A DNA stretch of 64,000 nt, taken from NCBI RefSeq assembly GCF_021738965.1, contig NZ_JAKKOQ010000015.1, positions 78,035-142,034 on the forward strand, in the 5' to 3' direction. A program made the position numbers and the translations under genes. Positions 1 to 8,110 of the stretch are shown piece after piece. The stretch comes from Gordonia zhenghanii. Its GTDB lineage: Bacteria > Actinomycetota > Actinomycetes > Mycobacteriales > Mycobacteriaceae. The notes under the pieces were generated by a model. That model did not search any database. It saw only the letters and a program-made list of their open reading frames with translations, and had not been told where the DNA came from. Position 1 is the first letter of the stretch. Each line of letters opens with the position of its first letter.

Positions 1-27
1 CACGACTTCGTCTAAGGAGACACGATC

Positions 28-549
28 ATGGGCGAGATGCGAATCGTCGGCATCCGGGTGGAGCCGCCACAGAATCAGCCGGTGCTGCTGCTGCGTGAAG
101 TGTCCGGCTCCCGGTACCTGCCGATCTGGATCGGTCAGAGTGAGGCCGCGTCGATCGCACTGGAGCAGAGGGGCGTCGAGCCGCCCCGACCCCTCACGCA
201 CGATCTGATCGAACAGATCGTCGCGGCATTCGACCGGACACTGGTCGAGGTGCGGATCGTCGACATGCGGGAGGGCACGTTCTACGCGGAGATGGTCTTC
301 GACGGCGACGTCGTCGTCGAAGCCCGGCCGTCGGATGCGATCGCCGTCGCGATGCGGGTCGGCGCGCCGATCGTCGCGGCAGACGAGGTGCTCGACGACG
401 CAGGCCTGCTGATCCACGACGAGGACGAGTCGTCGTCGGACGATGAGGCGGGGGAGTCGAGCGAGGAAGAGGTCGAGGCCTTCCGTGAGTTCCTCGATCA
501 GGTGTCTCCGGAGGACTTCTTGGGGCCTGACGGGCCGTCTGCCAGCTGA
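28..549 (+). CDS. DUF151 / bifunctional-nuclease-family protein
   Basis: This 173-residue protein has the DUF151 (BFN) fold over about residues 1-135, starting MRIVGIRVEPPQNQPVLLL and containing the family segment around YLPIWIGQSEAASIA. It ends in a strongly acidic tail (about residues 130-150, many Asp, Glu and Ser). Plant family members have been reported to have nuclease activity; the bacterial role is unsettled. The start ATG is preceded by AAGGAGA 7 bases upstream. The gene order DUF151 followed by a MerR regulator matches Rv1829-Rv1830 of M. tuberculosis, which supports orthology to Rv1829. The upstream neighbour lies outside the window, so this may be the second gene of an operon. Family assignment is confident; function is not. 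Confidence 0.9.
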   Translation: MGEMRIVGIRVEPPQNQPVLLLREVSGSRYLPIWIGQSEAASIALEQRGVEPPRPLTHDLIEQIVAAFDRTLVEVRIVDMREGTFYAEMVFDGDVVVEARPSDAIAVAMRVGAPIVAADEVLDDAGLLIHDEDESSSDDEAGESSEEEVEAFREFLDQVSPEDFLGPDGPSAS

Positions 550-627
550 CGATCTCGGCTAGTCAAGATGGGCGAACACCGAACAATTGTCGCCACTTGA
601 GTCACATGAGTAACAGCAGCCTCATTG

Positions 628-654
628 GTAACAGATGGGTAACCGCAGGGTCAC
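628..654 (+). promoter_or_regulatory. Triple direct repeat, MtrA/GlnR-like box
   Basis: GTAAC (628-632), GTAAC (639-643) and GTCAC (650-654) are separated by exactly 6 bases each, an 11-bp helical period on one face of the DNA. Further GTCAC and GTAAC copies lie at 601-605 and 610-614. Direct GTnAC repeats with a 6-base spacer are the described layout for MtrA and GlnR response-regulator sites in actinobacteria. The site is 187 bases upstream of the resR start. The repeat is directly visible; the identity of the binding protein is inferred. Confidence 0.5.
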
Positions 655-670
655 CGTTGATGCACAGCTG

Positions 671-687
671 AACCTTAAGTTGAGGTT
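671..687. promoter_or_regulatory. Inverted repeat, possible MerR-type operator
   Basis: AACCT (671-675) and AGGTT (683-687) form an inverted repeat around a TAAGTTG core. This resembles operators of MerR-family proteins such as the ACCT...AGGT sites of SoxR-like regulators. It lies between the DUF151 gene and the MerR gene at 841, so autoregulation is the simplest reading. No clean -35/-10 pair with a 19-bp spacer was found around it, so confidence is limited. Confidence 0.4.
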
Positions 688-840
688 TACGGTGTGTTGC
701 GTTGATCGCCGGTCGTAATCCTCATAGTTTCTAACTCGACACCGGAGCCGTTCGCTTCGGTACAACACACATCGACCGTGTGCGGGAGTACCCTTGCAGA
801 AGGACTCGCGGCCAGGGTCCAGTTGCGCGAGGGAGTAGCC

Positions 841-1476
841 GTGGGCGACAAGCCGACAGATCTTCGGACCGAAGGTGTCACCGAACCAGTGCTGCAAGAA
901 CCAGTGCTGCAGGAACCCGTACAGGGTGGTCTCGACGACATCGCTCCCGGTCTGTTTCCGAACGGCATCGTGCCGGACGAACTCGTCGGGTACCGCGTCC
1001 CCACGGCATGCCAGATCGCGGGCATCACGTACCGTCAGCTTGATTACTGGGCACGCACACAACTCGTCGTCCCGTCGATCCGCGGCGCAGGCGGATCCGG
1101 TACGCAGCGTCTGTACTCGTTCAAGGACATCCTCGTCCTCAAGATCGTGAAGCGTCTGCTCGACACCGGTATCTCGCTCCAGAACATTCGCGTCGCGGTC
1201 GATCACCTTCGCCGCCGCGGCGTCGAAGATCTCGCACGCATCACCCTCTTCTCCGACGGCACCACGGTCTACGAGTGCACATCGGCCGAAGAGGTCGTCG
1301 ACCTTCTTCAGGGCGGACAGGGCGTGTTCGGCATCGCGGTCTCCGGCGCGATGCGCGAACTGACCGGCACGATCGCCGACTTCCCGGCCGAGCGCGCCGA
1401 CGGCGGCGTCAGCGAGGAATCGCCCGAAGACGAGCTCGCTGCCCGACGCAAGAACCGGACGCGCAAGACCGGGTAG
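841..1476 (+). CDS. resR: MerR-family regulator, ResR (Rv1830) counterpart
   Basis: A 211-residue MerR-type DNA-binding protein. The winged-helix segment includes AGITYRQLDYWARTQLVVPS and SFKDILVLKIVKRLLDTGIS, followed by a regulatory part ending in a Glu/Arg/Lys-rich tail. From about residue 45 onward it reads almost identically to M. tuberculosis Rv1830 as I recall it. That gene is reported to control growth and division genes and to influence antibiotic resilience. I chose the GTG at 841 because GAGGGAG lies 5 bases upstream; an in-frame ATG at 778 has no such site. The N-terminus carries an imperfect three-unit 15-bp tandem repeat (883-927) encoding VLQEP, VLQEP and a degenerate third copy. 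Candidate operators lie at 628-687. Confidence 0.88.
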   Translation: MGDKPTDLRTEGVTEPVLQEPVLQEPVQGGLDDIAPGLFPNGIVPDELVGYRVPTACQIAGITYRQLDYWARTQLVVPSIRGAGGSGTQRLYSFKDILVLKIVKRLLDTGISLQNIRVAVDHLRRRGVEDLARITLFSDGTTVYECTSAEEVVDLLQGGQGVFGIAVSGAMRELTGTIADFPAERADGGVSEESPEDELAARRKNRTRKTG

Positions 1477-1565
1477 TCCTCCGCACGTGCGACTGTGACC
1501 AGTACCGCCGGTCACGGACGGCTGTGTGCACGACGCGAGTTGGTACCCTGACCGTGCGCCGCTAC

Positions 1566-1769
1566 GCCACGGGAGAGCGTCGTCCGATCACCTCGGGCGT
1601 CCGCCGAAGGAGCAACACCTCTCCGTCAAACTCTCAGGCACCCGGGACCGTGGCATTGACGGCGTCTCTGGAAAGTGACGGGTTCGCTCGTCCGCCCACG
1701 GTGAAAGGCCGCGGTCACCCGCAGCCGAATCTCTCAGGCGTCGCTCCGCGACATGGACAGAGGGAGAGG
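1566..1769 (+). promoter_or_regulatory. Tandem glycine riboswitch
   Basis: Two glycine aptamers sit just before gcvP. Aptamer 1 has GGGAGAG (1571-1577), GCCGAAGGAGCAA (1603-1615), CTCTCAGGCA (1631-1640) and CTCTGGAAAG (1666-1675). Aptamer 2 has GGTGAAAGGCC (1700-1710), CTCTCAGGCG (1731-1740) and GACAGAGGGAGAG (1756-1768). These are the conserved gcvT-motif blocks in the right order and spacing for a two-aptamer glycine sensor. It should switch on glycine cleavage when glycine is abundant. A weak -10-like TACCCT lies at 1544-1549. The ORF-free stretch 1477-1818 is essentially this leader. The expression platform is unclear: no intrinsic terminator is visible between the aptamers and the start codon. 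Confidence 0.93.
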
Positions 1770-1818
1770 GCCCAGTCCGGGCGCCGCGCTCGGACCTGAC
1801 GACAGATAGGTCCCTCCT

Positions 1819-4710
1819 GTGACGGACACGTCCCTGCCGAACCCCGCCCCTTCCTCGCCGTTCTCGCAACGGCATCTCGGCCCGGATGCGGCCGAACTCG
1901 CTCGCATCCTCGATGTACTCGGCGTGGCGTCGCTCGACGAACTCGCCGCCGACGTGGTTCCCGCGACGATCGCGGACGGAGTCGGCGACGATGGCGTCGC
2001 CACCGGACTCGACGCACTTCCTGCCCCGCTGAGCGAAGCCGCGGCCACCGCCGCGATGCGCGAACTCGCGAACCGGAACGTCGTCGCCCGGTCTATGATC
2101 GGCCTCGGCTATTACGACACGCACACGCCGACCGTGATCAAGCGCAACATCCTCGAGAATCCCGCGTGGTACACGGCGTACACGCCGTACCAGCCGGAGA
2201 TCAGCCAGGGCCGTCTCGAAGTGCTCCTCAACTTCCAGACGATGGTGTCGGACCTGACCGGGATGGAGGTCGCCAACGCGTCGATGCTCGACGAGGGCAC
2301 CGCTGCCGCTGAAGCCATGACCCTGCTGCGTCGCGCCGCGAAGGCGAAATCGCCCCGCGTCGTGGTGGACGCCGACCTGTTCCCGCAGACGCGCGCTGTC
2401 ATCGACACGCGTGCCGAGCCTCTCGGCATCGAGGTGGTCGAAGCCGTCCTCGATCCGACCGCAGACGGTGCGGGTCTGCCCGACGGCGACTTCTTCGGTG
2501 TCGTCTTCCAGACGCCCGGAGCCTCGGGCGCGCTCGTCGACGCAGGCCCGATCATCGAGGCGGCGCACGCCCGCGGTGCACTCGTCGCGGCAGGCGTCGA
2601 CCTGTTGGCGGCGACGCTCGTCACCCCGCCCGGGGAACTCGGGGCGGACGCCTGCTTCGGCACCACCCAGCGCTTCGGCGTCCCGATGGGCTTCGGCGGC
2701 CCGCACGCGGGCTACCTCGCCGTGCACACCAAGGTGACCCGTCAGCTTCCGGGCCGACTCGTCGGAGTCTCTAAGGACGCCGACGGCGCCGTCGCCTACC
2801 GGCTGGCATTGCAGACGCGGGAACAGCACATCCGCCGTGAGAAGGCGACCAGCAACATCTGTACCGCGCAGGTCCTGCTCGCGATCATCGCCGCGACCTA
2901 CGCCTCGTACCACGGTCCGGACGGTCTCAAGGAGATCGCGCGCCGCGTGCACGACACCACGGCCGACCTCGCGAACCGGCTGACCGGTGCGGGCCTGAGT
3001 GTGGAGCACGCCTCGTTCTTCGACACGATCGTGGTGCGGGCGGACGGTCGCGCCGCGGAGGTCGTAGCGGCCGCCAAGTCCGAGGGTGTCAACCTCCGAC
3101 TGGTCGACGGCGACCGCATCGGCATCGCCTGCGACGAGACGACGACCGAGGCCGACGTCGCCGTCGTCCTGCGGGCCTTCGGCGCACCTGAGGCCGAGTC
3201 GTCTTCCTTCGCGCAGCCGATCGAGAACCGGACGAGTGAGTACCTCACGCATCCCGCCTTCACCTCCCACCGCACCGAGACCTCGATGCTGCGGTACCTG
3301 CGCGCCTTGTCGGACAAGGACATCGCACTGGACCGAAGCATGATTCCGCTCGGCTCGTGCACCATGAAACTGAATGCGGCCACCGAGATGGAGCCGATCA
3401 CCTGGCCGGAGATCGGCGGACTGCACCCGTTCGCGCCGCTCGGTGACTCCGAGGGCATCCGTGAACTCATCACCACCCTCGAGGACTGGCTCGTCGCCGT
3501 CACCGGATACGACCGGGTGAGTCTGCAGCCGAATGCTGGTTCGCAGGGGGAGTACGCAGGCCTGCTCGCGATCAGGAACTACCATCGCTCCCGCGGCGAC
3601 GAGGCGCGCGACGTGTGCCTCATCCCGTCGAGCGCGCACGGCACCAACGCCGCCTCGGCCGTCATGGCCGGCCTGCGCGTGGTGGTCGTCGCCAGCCGTG
3701 ACTCGGGCGACGTCGACATCGACGATCTGCGCGCCAAGATCGACAAGCACCGCGACGAGCTGGCGGCCATCATGATCACCTACCCGTCCACGCACGGCGT
3801 GTTCGAGCACGAGGTCACCGACATCTGCGGCGCCGTCCACGATGCGGGTGGCCAGGTGTATGTCGACGGAGCGAACTTGAACGCCCTCGTCGGGTTGGCC
3901 CGACCCGGTCAGTTCGGCGGCGACGTCTCGCATCTGAACCTGCACAAGACGTTCTGCATCCCGCACGGCGGTGGTGGTCCCGGTGTCGGCCCTGTCGCCG
4001 TCCGCGAACACCTGGCTCCGTTCCTGCCGGGTCACCCGCTCGCCGAGGAACTCGACTCGACCGGGATCACGATCTCGGCCGCCCCGTACGGCTCGGCGTC
4101 GATCCTGCCGATCACTTACGCGTACATCGCGATGATGGGCGCGCAGGGGCTGCGTGCCGCGTCGTTGACGGCGATCGCGTCAGCGAACTACATCGCACGC
4201 CGCCTCGGTGACCACTACCCGGTGCTGTACACGGGCGAGAACGGCTGGGTGGGACATGAGTGCATCCTCGACCTGCGGGATCTGTCCAAGCAGACCGGCG
4301 TCTCGGTCGACGACGTCGCCAAGCGTCTTGCCGACTACGGCTTCCACGCCCCGACCATGAGCTTTCCGGTGGCCGGGACCCTCATGGTGGAGCCGACCGA
4401 GAGTGAGAACCTCGCCGAGATCGACGCGTTCATCGACGCGATGATCGCGATCCGCGGCGAGATCGACAAGGTCGCCGACGGTACGTGGACCGCCGACGAC
4501 AACCCGCTCGCCGGTGCACCGCACACGGCGGAGTGCCTGGTCGGCGAGTGGGATCACGGTTACGACCGGATGACCGCCGTGTACCCGACGGGACTGCCGT
4601 CTTCCGGAGGTCGGGTCAAAGTCTGGCCCGCGGTCCGTCGGATCGACGGCGCGTTCGGCGACCGCAACCTGGTGTGCAGTTGCCCGCCGCTGGAGGCCTT
4701 CGCCGAGTAG
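1819..4710 (+). CDS. gcvP: Glycine dehydrogenase (decarboxylating), P-protein
   Basis: A full-length 963-residue P-protein of the glycine cleavage system. It decarboxylates glycine on PLP and passes the aminomethyl group to the lipoyl H-protein. It has the fused two-half architecture (N-terminal half beginning [11 protein letters not shown]-terminal half with [11 protein letters not shown] and [11 protein letters not shown]). The PLP-binding lysine is in [16 protein letters not shown], at about residue 710. The GTG at 1819 gives the usual N-terminus. It is preceded by the tandem glycine riboswitch, so expression should rise with glycine. gcvT and gcvH are not adjacent here, as in mycobacteria, where the P-protein gene (gcvB, Rv1832) also stands apart from gcvT. 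The gene ends 4 bases before a convergent minus-strand ORF. Confidence 0.97.
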   Translation: MTDTSLPNPAPSSPFSQRHLGPDAAELARILDVLGVASLDELAADVVPATIADGVGDDGVATGLDALPAPLSEAAATAAMRELANRNVVARSMIGLGYYDTHTPTVIKRNILENPAWYTAYTPYQPEISQGRLEVLLNFQTMVSDLTGMEVANASMLDEGTAAAEAMTLLRRAAKAKSPRVVVDADLFPQTRAVIDTRAEPLGIEVVEAVLDPTADGAGLPDGDFFGVVFQTPGASGALVDAGPIIEAAHARGALVAAGVDLLAATLVTPPGELGADACFGTTQRFGVPMGFGGPHAGYLAVHTKVTRQLPGRLVGVSKDADGAVAYRLALQTREQHIRREKATSNICTAQVLLAIIAATYASYHGPDGLKEIARRVHDTTADLANRLTGAGLSVEHASFFDTIVVRADGRAAEVVAAAKSEGVNLRLVDGDRIGIACDETTTEADVAVVLRAFGAPEAESSSFAQPIENRTSEYLTHPAFTSHRTETSMLRYLRALSDKDIALDRSMIPLGSCTMKLNAATEMEPITWPEIGGLHPFAPLGDSEGIRELITTLEDWLVAVTGYDRVSLQPNAGSQGEYAGLLAIRNYHRSRGDEARDVCLIPSSAHGTNAASAVMAGLRVVVVASRDSGDVDIDDLRAKIDKHRDELAAIMITYPSTHGVFEHEVTDICGAVHDAGGQVYVDGANLNALVGLARPGQFGGDVSHLNLHKTFCIPHGGGGPGVGPVAVREHLAPFLPGHPLAEELDSTGITISAAPYGSASILPITYAYIAMMGAQGLRAASLTAIASANYIARRLGDHYPVLYTGENGWVGHECILDLRDLSKQTGVSVDDVAKRLADYGFHAPTMSFPVAGTLMVEPTESENLAEIDAFIDAMIAIRGEIDKVADGTWTADDNPLAGAPHTAECLVGEWDHGYDRMTAVYPTGLPSSGGRVKVWPAVRRIDGAFGDRNLVCSCPPLEAFAE

Positions 4711-4714
4711 CGCC

Positions 4715-5149
4715 TCACCGTGCGTCGGTGTACGCGAACGCGCGTGCGCCGACGCCGAGGAGTTCGACGAGATCGGGTGTGAGGCGATCGATCAGGGCGT
4801 GGGCGTGCGGGCCGCGCAGGGTGACGCCGTCGGCGACTCCGGTCGCCTCGATGTCGTGCAGGAGCCGGACGAGGGTCGCGACCGTGCCGGGGTGCACGAT
4901 CGTCCCGGTCCGGGCGCCGGGCGCCCACCCCGGGTTCGCGTCGGCGTATTCGGCGAACGCCGCTGTCACCGTGTCGGCGACGTGGACGTCGATGTCGACG
5001 AACACCGGGCGAGCGGAGCGAGCGGCCGCTGCTGCGGCCTCACCGAGACTCGACGACCGGATCCGGGTGGGTGGCGCACCCGCGGACGAGTCGGTGAGCT
5101 CGGTCCAGTCGGCGTCGTCGGACTCGACGGCGATGCGTAGCGCTCTCAT
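4715..5149 (-). CDS. Uncharacterised protein, last gene of the organosulfur operon
   Basis: A 144-residue protein I do not recognise. It starts MRALRIAVESDDADW, has an Ala-rich helix (about 36-46), then FVDIDVHVADT, and ends with a region (about 80-140) containing GTIVHPGTVATLVRLLHDIE and a PDLVELLGVGA segment. That last region faintly resembles the C-terminal TPE..VA...PELVRRG part of luciferase-like (LLM) flavoproteins, which could mean a degenerate LLM-derived domain; this is speculation. Its ATG overlaps the stop of the flavin reductase gene by 4 bases (ATGA), which predicts translational coupling and a shared role. No signal peptide, membrane segment or cysteine is visible. Confidence 0.7.
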   Translation of the reverse strand: MRALRIAVESDDADWTELTDSSAGAPPTRIRSSSLGEAAAAAARSARPVFVDIDVHVADTVTAAFAEYADANPGWAPGARTGTIVHPGTVATLVRLLHDIEATGVADGVTLRGPHAHALIDRLTPDLVELLGVGARAFAYTDAR

Positions 5150-5673
5150 GCGGGATGCTCCTGTTCCAGATGGCGGAAACGGCTGTGGTGGAAGATGATC
5201 GGTTCGACGTCCGCCGCTGCGAAATGACCGTGCACGGCGAGGAGTGCGATCACGTGATCGCCCGCCGGAATCAACTGATCGACCCGAGTGTGAAATCCTG
5301 CTGCCGCGCCGTCCACATGGATCGCACCGTTGTCGGTCGCGGCCCAGTCGACGCCGTCGAATCGTTCGGACGCGGGTCTGCGGAGATGATCGGCCACCTC
5401 GCGTTGGCTGCTACCGAGCACGGTCACGCCCCAGTGGTCTGCGTTGCGGAGCACCGGCAGGGTCGTCGACGTATGAGCGATGTTCACCGAGATCAGCGGG
5501 GGATCCAGGGACACCGAGGTGAACGACGAGGCGAGCAGGCCGACCGGACCGTCGGGGCCGAGTGCGGCGACGACGACCAGGCCGGACGGGACGTGGCCGA
5601 ACACCCGACGCAGTTCGTTGCCGGCCTCGTGGGCGGTGAGGTCTGTGGAGGTGAAATCCGTTGTGACAGTCAT
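5146..5673 (-). CDS. NAD(P)H:FMN reductase, DszD-like
   Basis: A 175-residue member of the flavin-reductase-like (split-barrel) family. It has the FMN-binding run GPVGLLASSFTSVSLDPPLISVNI and the conserved VDQLIPAGDHVIALLAV segment close to that of DszD, the reductase of the dibenzothiophene desulfurisation system. It should supply FMNH2 to the monooxygenases encoded upstream in the same operon (SsuD-, DszC- and SfnG-like). It lies 59 bases after the SsuD-like gene and overlaps the next ORF by 4 bases. The ATG at 5673 has GGGAG only 3 bases away, a tight spacing, but no better start is available. Role is inferred from family plus context. Confidence 0.9.
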   Translation of the reverse strand: MTVTTDFTSTDLTAHEAGNELRRVFGHVPSGLVVVAALGPDGPVGLLASSFTSVSLDPPLISVNIAHTSTTLPVLRNADHWGVTVLGSSQREVADHLRRPASERFDGVDWAATDNGAIHVDGAAAGFHTRVDQLIPAGDHVIALLAVHGHFAAADVEPIIFHHSRFRHLEQEHPA

Positions 5674-5732
5674 TATCTCCCTACTTGCGTAGATCTATGT
5701 AGTCGAGCTGTGCGGTGGTGGATCGGACCCGG

Positions 5733-6905
5733 TCAGCGTCCGGCCGGGACGAAAGGGGTGCCGGTATTCGTCGACAGTGAGGTCCGGCCTGCGTCGAAGA
5801 GTCCGCGCCGCGTCAATTCCGGGATCACACCCTCACCGAACCAGTACAGCTCTTCTAAGTGGGGGTAGCCCGAGAGCACGAACTCATCGATGCCGACGGC
5901 GGCGTACTCGGCGATCAGGTCGGCGACTTCGGTGTGCGAACCCACGAGTGCGGTGCCGGCGCCGCCGCGGACCAGGCCGACGCCCGACCACAGACCGGGG
6001 TACACCTCGAGGGCGCGCGGATCCCGCCACGAGCCGTCCGCGCGATGCGACTCGTGCAGGGCACGCATCGCGGCCTGACCGGTCGACTCGCTGCGGCCGA
6101 GCCCCGACTGCACGTGGGTCACGGTCTCCTCGTCGAGGGCTGCCAGCAGCCGCCCGGCCTCGGCCCAGGCCTGTTCGGAGGTGTCCCGAGCGATCACGTG
6201 CAGCCGGATGCCGAACCGCACGGTCCGACCCTGCTGTTCGGCCAGGGATCGGATCCAGTCGATCTTCGCGGCGACGGCCACCGGTGGTTCGCCCCACGTG
6301 AGGTAGACATCGCTGTGGCGTGCCGCGACCGGCCCGGCCTCCGGGGACGAACCGCCGAAGTAGATCGGCGGCACCGGATCCGGGAGTGACGGGATGCTCG
6401 CGTTCTCGACGGTGATGTGCTCGCCGCGGTGCGTCACTGCCTCGCCCGCCCACAGGCGACGGACGATCGAGAGGAAGTCGTCGGTCCGCGCGTACCGGGA
6501 CGCCTTGTCGAGGCTGTCGCCGTACGCCCGCTGTTCGGCAGGCTCGCCACCGGTCACGACGTTGAGCAGGATGCGCCCGGGCGCATGCTTGGCGAAGGTC
6601 GAGGTCATCTGAGCGGCCAGCGTCGGACTGATCAGTCCGGGACGGAACGCGACGAGGAAGCCGATGCGTTCGGTCTCCCGCGCGAGCATCGCCGTCGTCA
6701 GCCACGCGTCCTGGCACCAGGCGCCTGCCGGTGTGAGTGCGGCGGTGAAGCCGAAGTCCTCGGCGGCGCGTCCGATGGACGAGAGGTAACCGATGGACGC
6801 GTCACGGTCACCGCCCGCGACTCCGGCGGGCAAGCCGTGACCGCCTCCGACGATGAACCGGGAGTCGCCGTACGTCGGCAGGAACCAGTGAAGTTTTACA
6901 GACAT
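5733..6905 (-). CDS. ssuD: Alkanesulfonate monooxygenase, SsuD-type LLM flavoprotein
   Basis: A 390-residue FMNH2-dependent luciferase-like monooxygenase. It follows E. coli SsuD closely along its length: HWFLPTYGD at the start, LVAFRPGLISPTLAAQMTS, NVVTGGEPAE, IYFGGSSPEAG, DVYLTWGEPP, RFGIRLHVIARDT, and the C-terminal GLVRGGAGTALVG and EFVLSGYPHLEE. SsuD cleaves alkanesulfonates to aldehyde and sulfite. I chose the ATG at 6905 (MSVKLHWFL) with AAAGGA upstream; the longer reading frame to 7007 only adds an Arg-rich stretch with no family match. It lies 32 bases after the SfnB-like gene. No sulfonate ABC transporter is seen beside it, so uptake must be encoded elsewhere. Confidence 0.92.
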   Translation of the reverse strand: MSVKLHWFLPTYGDSRFIVGGGHGLPAGVAGGDRDASIGYLSSIGRAAEDFGFTAALTPAGAWCQDAWLTTAMLARETERIGFLVAFRPGLISPTLAAQMTSTFAKHAPGRILLNVVTGGEPAEQRAYGDSLDKASRYARTDDFLSIVRRLWAGEAVTHRGEHITVENASIPSLPDPVPPIYFGGSSPEAGPVAARHSDVYLTWGEPPVAVAAKIDWIRSLAEQQGRTVRFGIRLHVIARDTSEQAWAEAGRLLAALDEETVTHVQSGLGRSESTGQAAMRALHESHRADGSWRDPRALEVYPGLWSGVGLVRGGAGTALVGSHTEVADLIAEYAAVGIDEFVLSGYPHLEELYWFGEGVIPELTRRGLFDAGRTSLSTNTGTPFVPAGR

Positions 6906-6937
6906 GTCGAGACGTTCCTTTATAGCGTTGATAGAGG

Positions 6938-8107
6938 TCAGAGAGTTCCGTGGCTGGGCGGAGGCTGGCGTTCGACGGCCCAGCGGCCGAGATGCTGGAG
7001 CTTCCAACGCTCGGGGTCGTGCAGGGTGTGCGTACGGGCGTCACGCCAGTAGCGGTCGAGGTTCGCCCGCCCCGAGGCCGTACGTGTGCCGCCGAAATCG
7101 AACAACTCGCTGCCGGCCCGCCGGGCGGCACGGCCGGCGGCTACCTTGGCCGCCGCAGTCGCCAGGGCTGCGTCGGCGATCGTCTCCGGAGTCGATGCGG
7201 CCTCTGCCTCGTCGATCCGGTCGGCCGCCTCGCGGAGGAGCGCGGCCGCCGACCGAACCGCGAGCTCGAGTTCGCCTGCCTGCGCGACGAGGAGAGGATC
7301 CTCGGCGGCCCGCTCGACGCCTGCTTCGAACCACGGTCGAGCGCGGTCCGCGAGTTCCGGAACGCTGTCGAGGGCCCCGCGAGCGATGCCTACGTCGATC
7401 GCGGCGTGCACCAGTTGTGCGCGGGTGCCGTACGTGCTCGGTGTCGCGAGCAGACGTGTGTAGTCCAGGACGAGGTCGGCGTTCACGTCGACGTCGTCCA
7501 GGAGGACAGTGCCGCTGCTCGTCGTGCGCTGTCCGAGGCCGTCCCAGTCGTCGTCGATAGTGATCCCGGCTGCGTCGGCGGGGACGTAGGCGATGACACT
7601 GCCGCCGTCCGGTCCGATCGCTCGTACCGCCAGGATGTCGGCGAACACGGCCCCGGTGGCATAGAACTTGCTGCCGGTCAGCCGCAGCCGCCCGTCGCGG
7701 CGACGCAACGTGGTCGCATCGTCGAGGACGGTCTTCCCGCCGCGTTCGGTCTGAGCGTTCGCGACCCGCGCCCCGTCGAGTACCCGGGAGAACAGGTGCT
7801 TCTTGAGCACGTCCGACCCGACCCGGCGGGCGGCGTCGACGAACACGAAATGACTCTGGGGGATCTGCGCGACGCTCGGATCCGCGGCGGCGAGGACCGC
7901 GACGACCTCGGCGAGGGGGCGGGCTCCGAGACCGGGCCCACCGAACTCGGCCGGCACGGTGACCGCGAGCAGGCCCGTCGCAGTCAGTGCTTCGACTACG
8001 TCGAAGGGGAGAGCACGGTCGCTGTCGCGCGCGCTCGCACCCGTTGCCAGAACGGGTGCGATGCCGCGCGCGGCAGCCACCGCGGACTCGTGATCGGTGA
8101 TGGCCAC
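6938..8107 (-). CDS. sfnB: SfnB-family acyl-CoA-dehydrogenase-like sulfur oxidoreductase
   Basis: A 389-residue flavoprotein of the acyl-CoA dehydrogenase fold. It has the N-terminal helical part (about 1-120), a middle beta domain with KFYATGAVFADILAV, and the C-terminal helical domain ending GRANLDRYWRDARTHTLHDP. That ending is typical of the DszC/SfnB branch and not of true acyl-CoA dehydrogenases. SfnB proteins are linked to sulfone and sulfonate use under sulfate starvation, though their exact reaction is not well established. The stop of the preceding DszC-like gene lies 3 bases away, so the two are probably co-translated. The pairing suggests they arose by duplication. Confidence 0.87.
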   Translation of the reverse strand: MAITDHESAVAAARGIAPVLATGASARDSDRALPFDVVEALTATGLLAVTVPAEFGGPGLGARPLAEVVAVLAAADPSVAQIPQSHFVFVDAARRVGSDVLKKHLFSRVLDGARVANAQTERGGKTVLDDATTLRRRDGRLRLTGSKFYATGAVFADILAVRAIGPDGGSVIAYVPADAAGITIDDDWDGLGQRTTSSGTVLLDDVDVNADLVLDYTRLLATPSTYGTRAQLVHAAIDVGIARGALDSVPELADRARPWFEAGVERAAEDPLLVAQAGELELAVRSAAALLREAADRIDEAEAASTPETIADAALATAAAKVAAGRAARRAGSELFDFGGTRTASGRANLDRYWRDARTHTLHDPERWKLQHLGRWAVERQPPPSHGTL

Positions 8108-8110
8108 GGG

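Noticed and set aside
1588..4035. Long minus-strand open frame (815 codons) opposite gcvP
   Set aside because: Antisense shadow of a high-GC gene: Arg/Asp/Val-rich with no family motif. gcvP itself is certain.
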